64,000 bases of DNA from JADJAH01 sp964615795 (GTDB lineage: Bacteria > Bacteroidota > Ignavibacteria > Tepidaquicellales > Tepidaquicellaceae): the NCBI GenBank assembly GCA_964615795.1, contig CAZTQR010000002.1, positions 1 through 64,000 on the forward strand, in the 5' to 3' direction. A program made the position numbers and the translations under genes. This document shows, one piece after another, positions 24,373 to 34,133 of the stretch. Under the pieces are notes generated by a model. That model was not told the DNA's origin. It did not search any database and saw only the letters and a list, made by a program, of their open reading frames with translations. The stretch's first letter is position 1, and the number at the start of each line of letters is the position of its first letter.

Positions 24373-27000
24373 TTACGGCACTATCTTCTGAACATAACCG
24401 GCGGCATTGTTCTCAACAAATACGCCGTCCGTTCCATCTACAAAACCGTCACCGTTAACATCGGAGGGGACGTAGCCGCTGACAACATTATAAGCATCAT
24501 TGTCAACAATGCTTGCATCAGATGCATCAACCACTCCGTCCTGGTTAACGTCACCGCTGTATGCGGAATAACCGGAAAGTGTAAGCACCTGATTACTTCC
24601 GTAAGCATTTGACTGTGCGGCTGTGAAATCATAGCTGAAAGGACTGCCGAATGTTACGGCTTCGCCGCCGGCTTTGCTCCATGTTTCAATAGTATTTCTG
24701 TGACGCACTGCAATGTAATATGCACCGGTCGGAACGTTGCTGAAAGTGAAACTTCCCGTAAATGTAACAGAATCAATAACCGCCAATGACGTCTCTACAA
24801 TGTTGTAAGGTGATACGGAAGAACGCAGGCTCACAGCAAATGTATCTCTTTGATTGAGCTGACCGGGATTGTTGACAAATGCCTGAGGGATAAACTTCAG
24901 ATTCAGATTTGTCTGAACCGCGTTTTCAAGCAATGTGTATGAATTGATCTTAATATTGTCCACATACCAGCCGTCAGCAACAACTCCTGCATCAGCGAAC
25001 AATCTGAACCTTATCTTGAACTGTGATGAAGCATTTGCGTAATTCGTGAGGTCAATGGTTTGATTTGTCCATGCTGACTGGATCCCGTTATATGACTTCA
25101 CGGTTGTCCAAGAAGAACCGTTGTCTGTGGAAGTTTCAACATAGCAGAAATCATAACCGGCTTCTGTTGCATACTTATGCCAGAAGCTCAGTATCACAAC
25201 CGGCTTCAGTGTTGTATTCAGAGGCGATGAAAGTGTGAGTGAGTTGTTTGCGCCGTTCACATAATTGCCTGAAGGACTGTCCGTGAACGACCTTGTTGCC
25301 GAGTAATACTGTGATGTTGTGGTTGCCCATCCCTGGTTTGTAGTCCAGTTGCCAAGTCCGTTCTCCGCGCTGTCTGCAATTGTTACAGTTCCATTGCCGA
25401 CAGTTACATACTTTTTCTCCTTGTAAACAGTGTCATTCCCCTGCTTAATGGAATACAAAGCCGGCATGGCCGAGTTAACAGGCACCGCAGGAGAAATTGT
25501 AAAGCCGAAGTTCGCACTGTCTTTCTGGAATGATGCAAGCGATGAGTAACCGAACACATCGATCGGGACGGAGAGGTAATAAGATCCTGATTTGAGTGAC
25601 ACGGTCACATTTGAAGCCGTAAGAACACCTTTGTTCTTGAATACGGACTTGAAAGTTCCTGATTCACCGGCTGTATAGGTTTGCTTGCTGAAAGTGTTCG
25701 AAGATGGAGCAACATAAGCTCCGCCTATCAGCGCCATATACCTGTTGGAGAACAGCATCCCTTCTGCGAGCGGAATTATCTCCGCCTGTGTAGGCCAGAA
25801 ACCCGTTGTGCCGGTTTCGGGAGTGACTGCGATTATTCTGTGCGGACTGTGGACAGAATCATTGTAATACCAGTCATCCGCACTTCCGCGCACTGCATAA
25901 CCCACTGTCTGTGTTGGAGTTCCGGTAGTGTATCCGTTGGTTGCAGACATGTCGGCAAGATACTCATTAAACTTTGCATCATCCGGAGTAGGCGTAGGAT
26001 CCTGCCATGCCCAGGGTTTAATTATGTAATTGCCGTATGTATGTGAACCCATCACAGCATTGAAGTTTCTGCTGTTCACAAAATTCATGGCGGCCATGGT
26101 TTCCGGTTCAGAGAAAGGAGACGTACCTCTGTAAGTATCGCTGGACGGAGTAGTGCTGGAACCGTTATTGGAAGAATTCCAGTACTGCCTGATGCCGTAG
26201 TTTCTGTTCAGGTCGATCCCGTAGCTTGTGCCGTTGTTGCGCCGGTTCTTTCGCCACATGCCTCCGCCGTTCGGATTGGTTGTTTCGTTGTACACATATC
26301 CGTCGGGATTCAGCACGGGAGTGAAATACAATTCCCTGTTCTCAAGTATGTAAGTTGCAATCGGATCAATGCCGTAATTCTCAAGCAGCCAGTAAATGTA
26401 AAAGATCATGTGCTGCATGCTCTCCGGTTCACGGCAGTGTATCATCGCATGGTACCATACTTCCGGCCTGCCTGTCGGGAAATCGGGGTTCTTGGTTACT
26501 CTCACTGTCCATATCGGCCTCGATTCGACAGTGTTTCCAATAGAGAACTTAACGGAGATGAGGTTGGGATACTCTGTCCTCATTGAATCAAGCTTTGCGA
26601 TCACTTCATTCCATCTGAGGAATCCGCCCATTGTACCGTAGATTGAATGGGAGATGTTGTAGGCATCGCGGGTGTATTCCAGCGTTTTTGAAATTTCCGC
26701 ATTACTCATTTTGGGAAGTGATGCATAGTATGTGTCCCAGTCCGGAATAACCACCTGATACGCAATGCCAGATCTCTTAACGGCATCAAGTTCGGATTCC
26801 GATATCCAGACTTCAGTAAAATTTTCCTTTCTGACTGCGTGGTCAAGATGCAGGTCCTGCGCCGCAAGGGCACCGGAAATGGACTGCATAGAACCGCTGA
26901 TCCTCACAAGCATGTGCTTTTCCTGAGACATCGAGAGATCAGGGCAGAAAAGCAGGAAGGCCATTACGATTGAGGTTACAAAAACAGAAGTGGGTTTCAT
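24373..27000 (-). CDS. Exported M14 zinc carboxypeptidase with dockerin-like C-terminus
   Basis: This 875-residue protein has a signal peptide (1-25). A short propeptide-like region (27-90) precedes the M14 domain (about 110-425). The zinc ligands are H188 and E191 in HCRE, plus H320 in MGSHTYG. The substrate-binding NRN is at 265-267 and the catalytic glutamate E395 lies in VTPETGTTG. A spacer (about 430-545) leads to a MAM/choice-of-anchor-J-like jelly roll (about 545-690). The shared beta domain (about 703-813, HRNTIETWS) and the calcium loops DVNQDGVVDASD and DVNGDGFVDGTD follow. It should release C-terminal residues from extracellular peptides. Its jelly roll is of a different subtype from that of the five tail-bearing proteins. 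Confidence 0.92.
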   Translation of the reverse strand: MKPTSVFVTSIVMAFLLFCPDLSMSQEKHMLVRISGSMQSISGALAAQDLHLDHAVRKENFTEVWISESELDAVKRSGIAYQVVIPDWDTYYASLPKMSNAEISKTLEYTRDAYNISHSIYGTMGGFLRWNEVIAKLDSMRTEYPNLISVKFSIGNTVESRPIWTVRVTKNPDFPTGRPEVWYHAMIHCREPESMQHMIFYIYWLLENYGIDPIATYILENRELYFTPVLNPDGYVYNETTNPNGGGMWRKNRRNNGTSYGIDLNRNYGIRQYWNSSNNGSSTTPSSDTYRGTSPFSEPETMAAMNFVNSRNFNAVMGSHTYGNYIIKPWAWQDPTPTPDDAKFNEYLADMSATNGYTTGTPTQTVGYAVRGSADDWYYNDSVHSPHRIIAVTPETGTTGFWPTQAEIIPLAEGMLFSNRYMALIGGAYVAPSSNTFSKQTYTAGESGTFKSVFKNKGVLTASNVTVSLKSGSYYLSVPIDVFGYSSLASFQKDSANFGFTISPAVPVNSAMPALYSIKQGNDTVYKEKKYVTVGNGTVTIADSAENGLGNWTTNQGWATTTSQYYSATRSFTDSPSGNYVNGANNSLTLSSPLNTTLKPVVILSFWHKYATEAGYDFCYVETSTDNGSSWTTVKSYNGIQSAWTNQTIDLTNYANASSQFKIRFRLFADAGVVADGWYVDNIKINSYTLLENAVQTNLNLKFIPQAFVNNPGQLNQRDTFAVSLRSSVSPYNIVETSLAVIDSVTFTGSFTFSNVPTGAYYIAVRHRNTIETWSKAGGEAVTFGSPFSYDFTAAQSNAYGSNQVLTLSGYSAYSGDVNQDGVVDASDASIVDNDAYNVVSGYVPSDVNGDGFVDGTDGVFVENNAAGYVQKIVP

Positions 27001-27081
27001 GATGTTGTGTTTGATTGGGTGTACAAATTTACCTCAGACGGTCAAAATAAAACAGCGAGAAATTGTATACACACCGGCTCC

Positions 27082-27122
27082 GGAAAACAATGCGCCTGCG
27101 GGACATTGCAACCACAGGCGCA
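27082..27122 (-). terminator. Terminator hairpin after the S8 subtilase gene
   Basis: The arms TGCGCCTG (27091-27098) and CAGGCGCA (27115-27122) are perfectly complementary. The minus-strand reading continues TTGTTTTCC. It lies about 40 bases past the stop at 27162. Confidence 0.75.
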
Positions 27123-27161
27123 GAAGGTAGTAAAATGGAAGTTTCTTTACACAGTCAGATC

Positions 27162-30100
27162 CTAATCACCGATACCATCTGATTTCGAATCGGGAGCAAC
27201 TTTCTGCTCCTTGCTTATCTTCCCTGATGGCTGCTGAAATTCCTGATGTTTGGCAGACTGCCTCACTTTCCCTGTAGCAAGAGGCGCCGGTTCAGGAGTT
27301 GATTTTGAGATCAGGCTTGTGGCATTGTTGTCCGCTATAAGAAAATCGCTGCCATCGGCAAGGCCGTCTCCGTTAAGGTCGGTCAATATGTATCCCACGG
27401 CAAATGAGAATGCATCATTGTCAACAGCGGCAACGTCAGTAGCATCAATTACGCCGTCCTGATTTATGTCACCTGAATATATGCAGTATTCTGAGCCCTT
27501 TAGTATGAGATTACTGCCGTATGACTGTGCCGCAGATGTTGTGAAATCATAAGAGAAGGCATTGCCTCTTACATAGCTTTCACCTCCTGATTTGCTCCAG
27601 GTTTCAAGTCCGTTTCTGTGCTTCACATGCAAGTAATAAGTACCTGAAGCCGCATTACTGAAAATGCATGAAGCTACATGAGTTACCGAATCAATAACCG
27701 CTTTGGAGGAGTCTATCTTTGCAAAAGGGGAAGCAGTGTTACGGAGATAGACGGTAACGGTATCTCTCATATTCAGCTTCAGGGTTCCCGTATTATAAAG
27801 CCCTTCGGTTGCAAGAGTGATTGATGAAACAGCGGCAGAGCCATTGTTAACAACGCAGGTGCTGTCAACATACAGATTATTCCCGAATCCGCTCCTGGCC
27901 CTGAACTTGATCTTGTTAGTTCCGACAGGCAAAGCATATTTCTTTGTGGCCCATTGCGCACTTGTGGGAGTAAATGCCGAGGTGCTGGTTGATGCCGTGT
28001 TAAGTGCACCGCCGGAAGCATTCCCGTGAAGCCTTACCAATGTTGAGTAAGTTGTTCCGCCGTTTGTTGAAGTTTCGATCGAAAGTGAATCGGTGCCCGA
28101 AGTGTAAGGTGCATAGGCATGGTCAAACCTTAATGAATCATTTGCCTTGGATGCCGAAAAAGTGAGAGTGACCAGCGACTGTATTGTGCCGGACGAGGCA
28201 TTCCAGAAATCAAATTTTGCAGAGCCTGATCCGACACCGTAACTGCTGACGGCATTTCTGGTCCAGTATGCAGTTCCGCTGTATTCAAGCGCCCAGTTAG
28301 CCGGAGGAAATGTGGCTGATGTGAATCCTTCGCATAAGAACTGTTCAGTGATCGGGAATGAGTACAAAGCTGTCGAATCCCTGTTGCCGGCAACAGAATT
28401 ATCCTCGGCAATGATTCTGTAGTAGATCTGGTCACCGACATTGACTTCGGAATTCAGTGAATTGAATGCCGCAGTGTATGTACTGCCGGATGTGTTTGTA
28501 AGTTTGAACTGCTTGATCACTGCCGGAGAATTCCTGTACCATTTTACCCATGCTGAATCGATTCCAAGATTGTCTGTCACAGTAGCAGTAACTGTTGACG
28601 GCCAGACTGCCTTTGCCTGCGCACCAAGCGGAGAATGTACGATGACCGGTGTCTGATTATCAGCTTCTGCAACGAAAGAAAAGAGCGAAGCCGGAGCATT
28701 GACTGGTGAAGCAGAAGTTTTGCCTGTGCTGTCGGTCGTCCTGATGTAATATCTGTAAGTTGCAGAAAGCCCGTTGCCAGGGATTGAAGCTGTCCAGTTG
28801 TTTCCGGATGAGTTGGTCATAAGCAAACTGTCTGTAACAGACAAATTGTTTCTTGACCAGAAGAGTTTTGTGAGCGAGGGATTTATTCCGCCTGTTGCAG
28901 GCAGAATAACACAGTTTACAGTGTAAGGTCCGGAAACATTTTCCGTGTTTGAAAGAGCTGTATGCTGGATTGACGGGCCAAGGCTGAGATAAGCTTTATA
29001 AACATTCACAAGTCCTTTTCCGTAGTCATTATCCTCGCCTGCCGCACCAAGGTCAGTGGTTGTTGAGAGCAATATTGCCTTAAGCTGTTTGCCGGTCATG
29101 CCCGGAGCGGCTTGCTTAAGCAAAGCTATGCACCCGGCTACATGAGGCGAAGCCATTGAAGTTCCGCTGATCGAAGAATAGGTGGAACCTGACCATGTTG
29201 ACCTGATGCTTGTTCCGGGAGCTGAGACTTCAGGCTTGATCAGCAGAGTGCCTGTTCCCCCGCAAAGCGAAGGTCCCCTGCTTGAAGAACTGCTGATCGG
29301 ATAGCCTGCGGTGTTTCCGTTCACATTGCCCACGCAGAATACGTTTACCGAATCAAGGTTTATGTTTTTGGGAGGCGTGACAGTAGATGCGCCGGGACCT
29401 GAGTTCCCTGCAGAGAAGACCACCGCAATTCCGGCGGCTTCAACAGCAGTAAGAACAGTTCTGTAAATTGAGGATGTACATTCGTCGGTCGCACTTGGAT
29501 CTCTCCAGGAGCAATTGATGACATCCGGCATATCCATCGTTGTTGCATTGGAGTCAGGATCCATAGCCCACTGATAGGCGGCTATGTTCATTGATGGATA
29601 TGACGCACCCGGGCAATCTGTTACACCTGCGGCCATCCAGTAAGCATCCGGTGCAACGCCGACAGTATCACCTGTAGCCGTGTTCCTGCCGCACATTATT
29701 CCCATCGTATGAGTTCCGTGGTAAGTCCCGCCGCTTGCACAATCAAACGGCGAAGTGCTTACAGGAGCAATCGGATCAAACCATGAATGATACCATTGCC
29801 TTCCGTTGTTTCCCCACCATCTCGGTGAAAGCGCCGGATGAGTTCCGTTCACTCCTCCGTCAATATTCATCACTGTCCTGCCCGCTCCTGTGATGCCGAG
29901 TCTCCACAGGGAATCTGCCTTAATGACCTTAAGACCTGTTTCAACAGATTCGATCGAGCCTTCTGAATCGAGCCTGAGGTCATATGGTTGGTCAACTTCC
30001 AATTCTGCGTCAAGATCCAGAACATCAATATCGCTTCTCTTGGTCAGGTTGTGGAGGATCTCGCCTGTAGCATCAACATAGATCATATTTGTGATCCAGT

Positions 30101-30425
30101 AGCTTATGAGCTCCCGTACCTTACCGATTTGCTTTTGCTGGTTCAGGTAGTCAAGTAACGGCTGTTGGGTAGCCAATGCCTTGTCTTTCAGGGTCTTAAT
30201 AACGAGTTCCGCTCTGTAACTGAGAGGAGCGTTAATGTCATAAAGTTCCTTGTCGAGTGATTCAATATCCACACGGTCTTTGAGAAGAATAAGAACGCGA
30301 GTGTACTGAATCGGATTGATGGTTTTCATTTTGGCTGATAACCTTTCAGTGACGAGAACTTGCTGTGAAAAGCAAGGCAGACTGAAGAGCATGAAAATTA
30401 CAAATGCAGAAATTATTCTTTTCAT
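27162..30425 (-). CDS. Exported S8 subtilisin-like serine protease with jelly roll, dockerin-like module and C-terminal tail
   Basis: This 1087-residue protein is read from ATG at 30425; the frame extends to 30566, but only this start gives the signal MKRIISAFVIFMLFSLPCFSQ. A prodomain covers about 22-160. The S8 domain (about 170-520) holds D189 (NIDGG), H236 (HGTHTMG) and S423 (GTSMASPHVAG), so it should be an active secreted endopeptidase. Ig-like spacers follow, then a jelly roll (about 715-865) and the shared beta domain (HRNGLETWS). The calcium loops are DINQDGVIDATD and DLNGDGLADGSD. Unlike most relatives it continues for 44 charged residues after the repeats (PEPAP onward), without the YREYLEMKR-type motif of the other tails. 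Confidence 0.93.
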   Translation of the reverse strand: MKRIISAFVIFMLFSLPCFSQQVLVTERLSAKMKTINPIQYTRVLILLKDRVDIESLDKELYDINAPLSYRAELVIKTLKDKALATQQPLLDYLNQQKQIGKVRELISYWITNMIYVDATGEILHNLTKRSDIDVLDLDAELEVDQPYDLRLDSEGSIESVETGLKVIKADSLWRLGITGAGRTVMNIDGGVNGTHPALSPRWWGNNGRQWYHSWFDPIAPVSTSPFDCASGGTYHGTHTMGIMCGRNTATGDTVGVAPDAYWMAAGVTDCPGASYPSMNIAAYQWAMDPDSNATTMDMPDVINCSWRDPSATDECTSSIYRTVLTAVEAAGIAVVFSAGNSGPGASTVTPPKNINLDSVNVFCVGNVNGNTAGYPISSSSSRGPSLCGGTGTLLIKPEVSAPGTSIRSTWSGSTYSSISGTSMASPHVAGCIALLKQAAPGMTGKQLKAILLSTTTDLGAAGEDNDYGKGLVNVYKAYLSLGPSIQHTALSNTENVSGPYTVNCVILPATGGINPSLTKLFWSRNNLSVTDSLLMTNSSGNNWTASIPGNGLSATYRYYIRTTDSTGKTSASPVNAPASLFSFVAEADNQTPVIVHSPLGAQAKAVWPSTVTATVTDNLGIDSAWVKWYRNSPAVIKQFKLTNTSGSTYTAAFNSLNSEVNVGDQIYYRIIAEDNSVAGNRDSTALYSFPITEQFLCEGFTSATFPPANWALEYSGTAYWTRNAVSSYGVGSGSAKFDFWNASSGTIQSLVTLTFSASKANDSLRFDHAYAPYTSGTDSLSIETSTNGGTTYSTLVRLHGNASGGALNTASTSTSAFTPTSAQWATKKYALPVGTNKIKFRARSGFGNNLYVDSTCVVNNGSAAVSSITLATEGLYNTGTLKLNMRDTVTVYLRNTASPFAKIDSSKAVIDSVTHVASCIFSNAASGTYYLHVKHRNGLETWSKSGGESYVRGNAFSYDFTTSAAQSYGSNLILKGSEYCIYSGDINQDGVIDATDVAAVDNDAFSFAVGYILTDLNGDGLADGSDFLIADNNATSLISKSTPEPAPLATGKVRQSAKHQEFQQPSGKISKEQKVAPDSKSDGIGD

Positions 30426-30718
30426 ATGCGATTTTGGTTTGGCAAATATTGGCATCATTGACTTCAATGTAAAGTAATATTCTTCCTCTTGAATCTGCGT
30501 ACAGGCGGACCGAAGCCGACAAACAGATATTATGATATGATTGCGGTTACTGATGATCATTGGCAAAACCCCTTTTCCGGAATCAATTTTCAGTTACATT
30601 ATTTGTCATAATAGAGTAAATTGCAACACCATCCCAAACAATCCGAAAGTGGCCATAAGCGACGAACTCGGATAATTTTTATAAAACATTAAACGCAACT
30701 AAATACAAGGAGATCAAA

Positions 30719-31090
30719 ATGTCAGTGCAAGAAAGGTACGCAGGAGTAATCAGCCTGATCAATCAATCAGGCGGCAGAGAAGTTACTGTCGTTGAAGAGA
30801 ACGGTGTTCTGAAAGTTTCCGCCACCGTGCCCTCCCCCACCGAAAAGATCAAAGTGTGGAATGAGATCAAGAGGATTGGGGGTGAATCACCAACAGATAT
30901 CATGGCGGACATCCGAATGGACAGCGAAGTTCCGACAGAGAGGACTTATGTAGTGCAGTCCGGAGATACCCTGAGCAAGATAGCCAAGGAATTCTACGGC
31001 AATGCAAATGAGTACATGAAGATTGCTGAGGCTAACGGAATCTCAAATCCGGACAAGATCAATGCAGGGCAGGAACTCAGGATTCCGTAA
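30719..31090 (+). CDS. LysM-domain protein (Kbp/YgaU-like)
   Basis: This 123-residue protein has no signal peptide. Residues 1-70 form a BON-like domain and 75-123 a LysM domain: TYVVQSGDTLSKIAKEFYG, then NGISNPDKINAGQELRIP. The architecture resembles YgaU/Kbp proteins, which bind potassium in E. coli, while LysM generally binds peptidoglycan sugars. A strong AAGGAGATC ribosome binding site precedes the ATG. It is the only plus-strand gene between 13.1 and 39.8 kb and interrupts the dockerin-type array, with 293 bases between its ATG and the divergent subtilase start. A hairpin terminator follows. Confidence 0.88.
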   Translation: MSVQERYAGVISLINQSGGREVTVVEENGVLKVSATVPSPTEKIKVWNEIKRIGGESPTDIMADIRMDSEVPTERTYVVQSGDTLSKIAKEFYGNANEYMKIAEANGISNPDKINAGQELRIP

Positions 31091-31110
31091 GCGCGATTTT
31101 ATTGATCGGG

Positions 31111-31150
31111 AAACAAAAGCAAAGCCCCGCCAAGTTTGCGGGGCTTTTGC
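31111..31150. terminator. Bidirectional terminator between convergent genes
   Basis: The arms AAAGCCCCGC (31121-31130) and GCGGGGCTTT (31138-31147) enclose a 7-base loop. A short T run follows on the plus strand and a T-rich stretch on the minus strand. It can serve both the LysM gene and the minus-strand propeller gene ending at 31221. Confidence 0.85.
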
Positions 31151-31220
31151 ATTGCAGGCCGGAGCTAACTGCAACCGGCCCGGTGAGATCCAACAGACAT
31201 CACTGCCAATCGGACCGTTA

Positions 31221-33983
31221 TCATTTGTTCCTTCCTGCTTCGGTTTGATAATTTCCTTTGCTCTGTTCAAGGAATTCCTTTCGTGTCTTGCTTCTGACAG
31301 GCTCGATATCCGAGATCGGAACAGTTGAAGATCCTGATGAAAGCAACTTGGCCCTTTCCTCATCAGACAGCAGATCAGAAGCATTGTCCGGTTTACTGCC
31401 CTGATTGTTCAGCGCACTTGGCGCACCCGGAGGAGCCTCCCTCACAATGAATGATCCTGCATTGTTATCTGCAAGCGCGTAATCAGATGCATCAACGAAG
31501 TAATCTCCGTTCAGGTCGGATGACACATAGCCTGATACAAATATGTACGCATCGTTATCAATCATTGCCAGGTCGCTTCCATCTACTGCATAATCCTGAT
31601 TCACATCGCCTGAGTAGAATGCATATCTCAGCGGTGACAAATCAACAAACCTCATATTGCTGCCATAGGCCTGCGATATGGGATACAGGAAAGTGTAGCT
31701 CTGGGAAGTGAGCAGGTTTGATCTTGTATAGCTGAATGCAGTAGTGCCACTCCATGTCTCGATTGAATTGCGGTGCCTGACAACGATGTAATAGTCTCCG
31801 GACAAAGCCTTTGTGAAGTAAAGCGAAGCAGTCAGCGTTGAAGAGTCAAGCGGGGCCTTTGCTGAATCAACGACAACGTTTGGAAGATCGAACCTGTAAA
31901 GGTAAGCCTTCACAGAGTCCTTTATAACGTGCGCGTTTGTTCCCGACCTGTACAAGCCCTGCACAGCGCAACTTACATCCACAGGACCAACAATGCTCGG
32001 CAGAGTTTTGACGCAGATGTTGTCAACGAATATGTTGTTCCCGAAGCCGCTCACTGCTCGAAGCCTGATCTTATTTGTGCCTGAAGGAAGCTGATACATC
32101 TTCGGCCTCCATTCCCTTGAAGAAGGCGAATATGAGTTTGAAGTCGGACCGGCCGTGTTCAAGGTCCCGCCGCTATAACTTCCGTAAAGTGCAGCCCTTT
32201 GTGTATAAGTGACTCCACCATTGGTTGAACTTTCCACATACAGCGAATCCGGTCCGAAATTTGGATTGTTGTACGGTGCATAAGCTTCGTCAAATGTCAG
32301 GTATCTTGCAAACAATAAGGGTGGGCTGGAAACTGCAAATTCCGCAGAAATGGATTGCTCAGTTCCATTGGGAGCTGAAAAGGAATTGAACCTTGCCGAG
32401 CCGTTACCCGAATAGGCGCTGTTCGTTTGCCTTGACCAGTAATTTGTTCCGGGATCGAGCTCAAGGTACATTGGTGCAGGCGGAAAGTTGACACAAGTGA
32501 ACTCTTCACAAACTGTCTCGGGGGTATAATCAACGGATGCTGTCCATGCCTGATATCTGTTTACACCACCTCCATCCTCTGCCCAGTAAGGCCATATCTT
32601 GCCGTTTGTTCCCGAAGTGATCCCAATATAATCCCCCTGATAGCCGGCTGCCAAACCTGAAATAGGTTTTGGCTTGAACTTGTGATCAGATATTTTGACA
32701 TCAGTGAAAGTCACACCGCCGTCGGTTGATGATGACATGTAGATCTCTGCCGAGTCGTTGGCAGAACTGTTTCTTGTGCTGTAATAGCACACGTGCACAT
32801 TCCCCTGCTCATCAACTCTTACTGCCGGACAATAGTCATATTCATTAGCATCGGTGTTTTGATTTACTTTGATTCTTGCAAATGATGAACCGTCATTGGT
32901 TGATCTCATAAGCACAATATCGGAAACGCCAACTGCGGGCGAAAATGATTTCTCTGCTGTCACAACGTATATCCAACCTCTTCTCGGTCCGCATGTTCTG
33001 TCCACGTCTATTCTCGGAAACCCGTTCATTCTGATCCCATTGATCAAAGAGGATGTTCTGATTCCATTCATGTTGACTTTGCGATTCGTAGCATTCGACC
33101 ATGTGACTCCTCCATTGTAAGATACCGCATATCCCAAAGAGTCTTCAGTTGAGTTTTGCCCGTTACTTGCGCAATTCGCCCAGACAACATACACTTCGCC
33201 GTCAGGTCCAACTTTTATATCACAACCCTGATGATGATACCCGACCGGTGGCGCCGGACTGACCGGAGCTATTGAGGACCATGAGACTCCGCCATTGGTT
33301 GTATATGTTGCAACAATTCTGTTGAGGAATCCACCGCTGAACTCTGTGTAGACAGTATATGTTCTTCCAAAATAAGAACTGGTTGGAACATCATCTGTTG
33401 CAGTAAAATTCTTATCCGCTCCGGATGTTGCACCCGGAAAATTTACCGGCGTTACCCAGTTCACTCCGTTGTTTGTGGAATAGCTCGCACCCATGCTGGT
33501 AGCAGTAATGAATGACATTATGAATCTTCCGTTTCTGTCAATCACAGGAGCGGGATCACCCGAATTGGTGATGTTTCCTCCAAGCGTATCATTTCCGAAC
33601 CAGGTCAGTCCCCCGTTTGTCGTCACATAACAACCTGTGCTGAATGTGCCGGAAGGATACGTGTTTGCGGAAGCGAACATTATCAGCGGATTGAACGGGT
33701 GCACGGTTATGGGAGTCTCGCTTTGAGTACCGGCGGTTCTCGGGTGTACACGGAAGTTTAAGCTTACGGCAAACGTACCGATCGGAGTGATTGTCGTTAC
33801 CGGTCCCGATACTTCAGGCACAAAGCTGTCATCGCCCGGCAGTTCGGCATAAACACCTTCCGGTGAAATGACCGCCGAGGTTCTCGGATCGACAGACCAT
33901 TTGGCGCTGTTGAGATTCTGGGCATTTGCGCTGACACAAAACAATGCAGAGCAGAGAAGAAGTGTGAAGCAGATTTGTTTCAT
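31221..33983 (-). CDS. Exported Asp-box (sialidase-like) propeller with jelly roll, dockerin-like module and charged tail
   Basis: This 920-residue protein is read from ATG at 33983, giving the signal MKQICFTLLLCSALFCVSANAQ. Residues about 60-500 carry Asp-box strands (TTNGGLTWFG, TTNGGVSWSS, STDGGVTFTD), typical of a six-bladed sialidase-fold propeller. No arginine-triad motif such as FRIP is evident, so enzyme activity is doubtful. A choice-of-anchor-J-like jelly roll (about 510-668), the shared beta domain (HRNSIETWS) and the calcium loops DVNQDYAVDGSD and DLNGDYFVDASD follow. A 71-residue tail (850-920) starts APPGAP and has TRKEFLEQSK at tail position 51. It is a close paralogue of the gene at 43746-46541. 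Confidence 0.85.
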   Translation of the reverse strand: MKQICFTLLLCSALFCVSANAQNLNSAKWSVDPRTSAVISPEGVYAELPGDDSFVPEVSGPVTTITPIGTFAVSLNFRVHPRTAGTQSETPITVHPFNPLIMFASANTYPSGTFSTGCYVTTNGGLTWFGNDTLGGNITNSGDPAPVIDRNGRFIMSFITATSMGASYSTNNGVNWVTPVNFPGATSGADKNFTATDDVPTSSYFGRTYTVYTEFSGGFLNRIVATYTTNGGVSWSSIAPVSPAPPVGYHHQGCDIKVGPDGEVYVVWANCASNGQNSTEDSLGYAVSYNGGVTWSNATNRKVNMNGIRTSSLINGIRMNGFPRIDVDRTCGPRRGWIYVVTAEKSFSPAVGVSDIVLMRSTNDGSSFARIKVNQNTDANEYDYCPAVRVDEQGNVHVCYYSTRNSSANDSAEIYMSSSTDGGVTFTDVKISDHKFKPKPISGLAAGYQGDYIGITSGTNGKIWPYWAEDGGGVNRYQAWTASVDYTPETVCEEFTCVNFPPAPMYLELDPGTNYWSRQTNSAYSGNGSARFNSFSAPNGTEQSISAEFAVSSPPLLFARYLTFDEAYAPYNNPNFGPDSLYVESSTNGGVTYTQRAALYGSYSGGTLNTAGPTSNSYSPSSREWRPKMYQLPSGTNKIRLRAVSGFGNNIFVDNICVKTLPSIVGPVDVSCAVQGLYRSGTNAHVIKDSVKAYLYRFDLPNVVVDSAKAPLDSSTLTASLYFTKALSGDYYIVVRHRNSIETWSGTTAFSYTRSNLLTSQSYTFLYPISQAYGSNMRFVDLSPLRYAFYSGDVNQDYAVDGSDLAMIDNDAYIFVSGYVSSDLNGDYFVDASDYALADNNAGSFIVREAPPGAPSALNNQGSKPDNASDLLSDEERAKLLSSGSSTVPISDIEPVRSKTRKEFLEQSKGNYQTEAGRNK

Positions 33984-34099
33984 GATGTAAAGAGTTAGAT
34001 TTGGGAATTTATCATTGGATCTCACCGATTCAACGGGGCAAAATAGTGAGATGCCGGCGGAATTCCCTGTTAGACTTTTTTGAGATTTTTGGAGGTGGG

Positions 34100-34123
34100 G
34101 CGCCGGAATATATATTCCGGCGC
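34100..34123. repeat. Perfect 24-base palindrome
   Basis: The sequence reads GCGCCGGAATAT followed by its exact reverse complement. It lies just past the 3' end of the LamG gene (stop at 34134). No T run follows on the minus strand, so it may act as a stabilising 3' hairpin rather than a canonical terminator. A protein-binding site is also possible. Confidence 0.6.
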
Positions 34124-34133
34124 ATACTTCATT

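Noticed and set aside
31221..33983. Active sialidase
   Set aside because: Asp-box strands show the propeller fold, but no FRIP-type motif or arginine triad is recognisable. The same holds for the paralogues at 36798 and 43746.
34100..34123. Palindrome as rho-independent terminator of the LamG gene
   Set aside because: No T run follows on the minus strand; A-rich sequence appears instead. It is kept only as a palindromic repeat.
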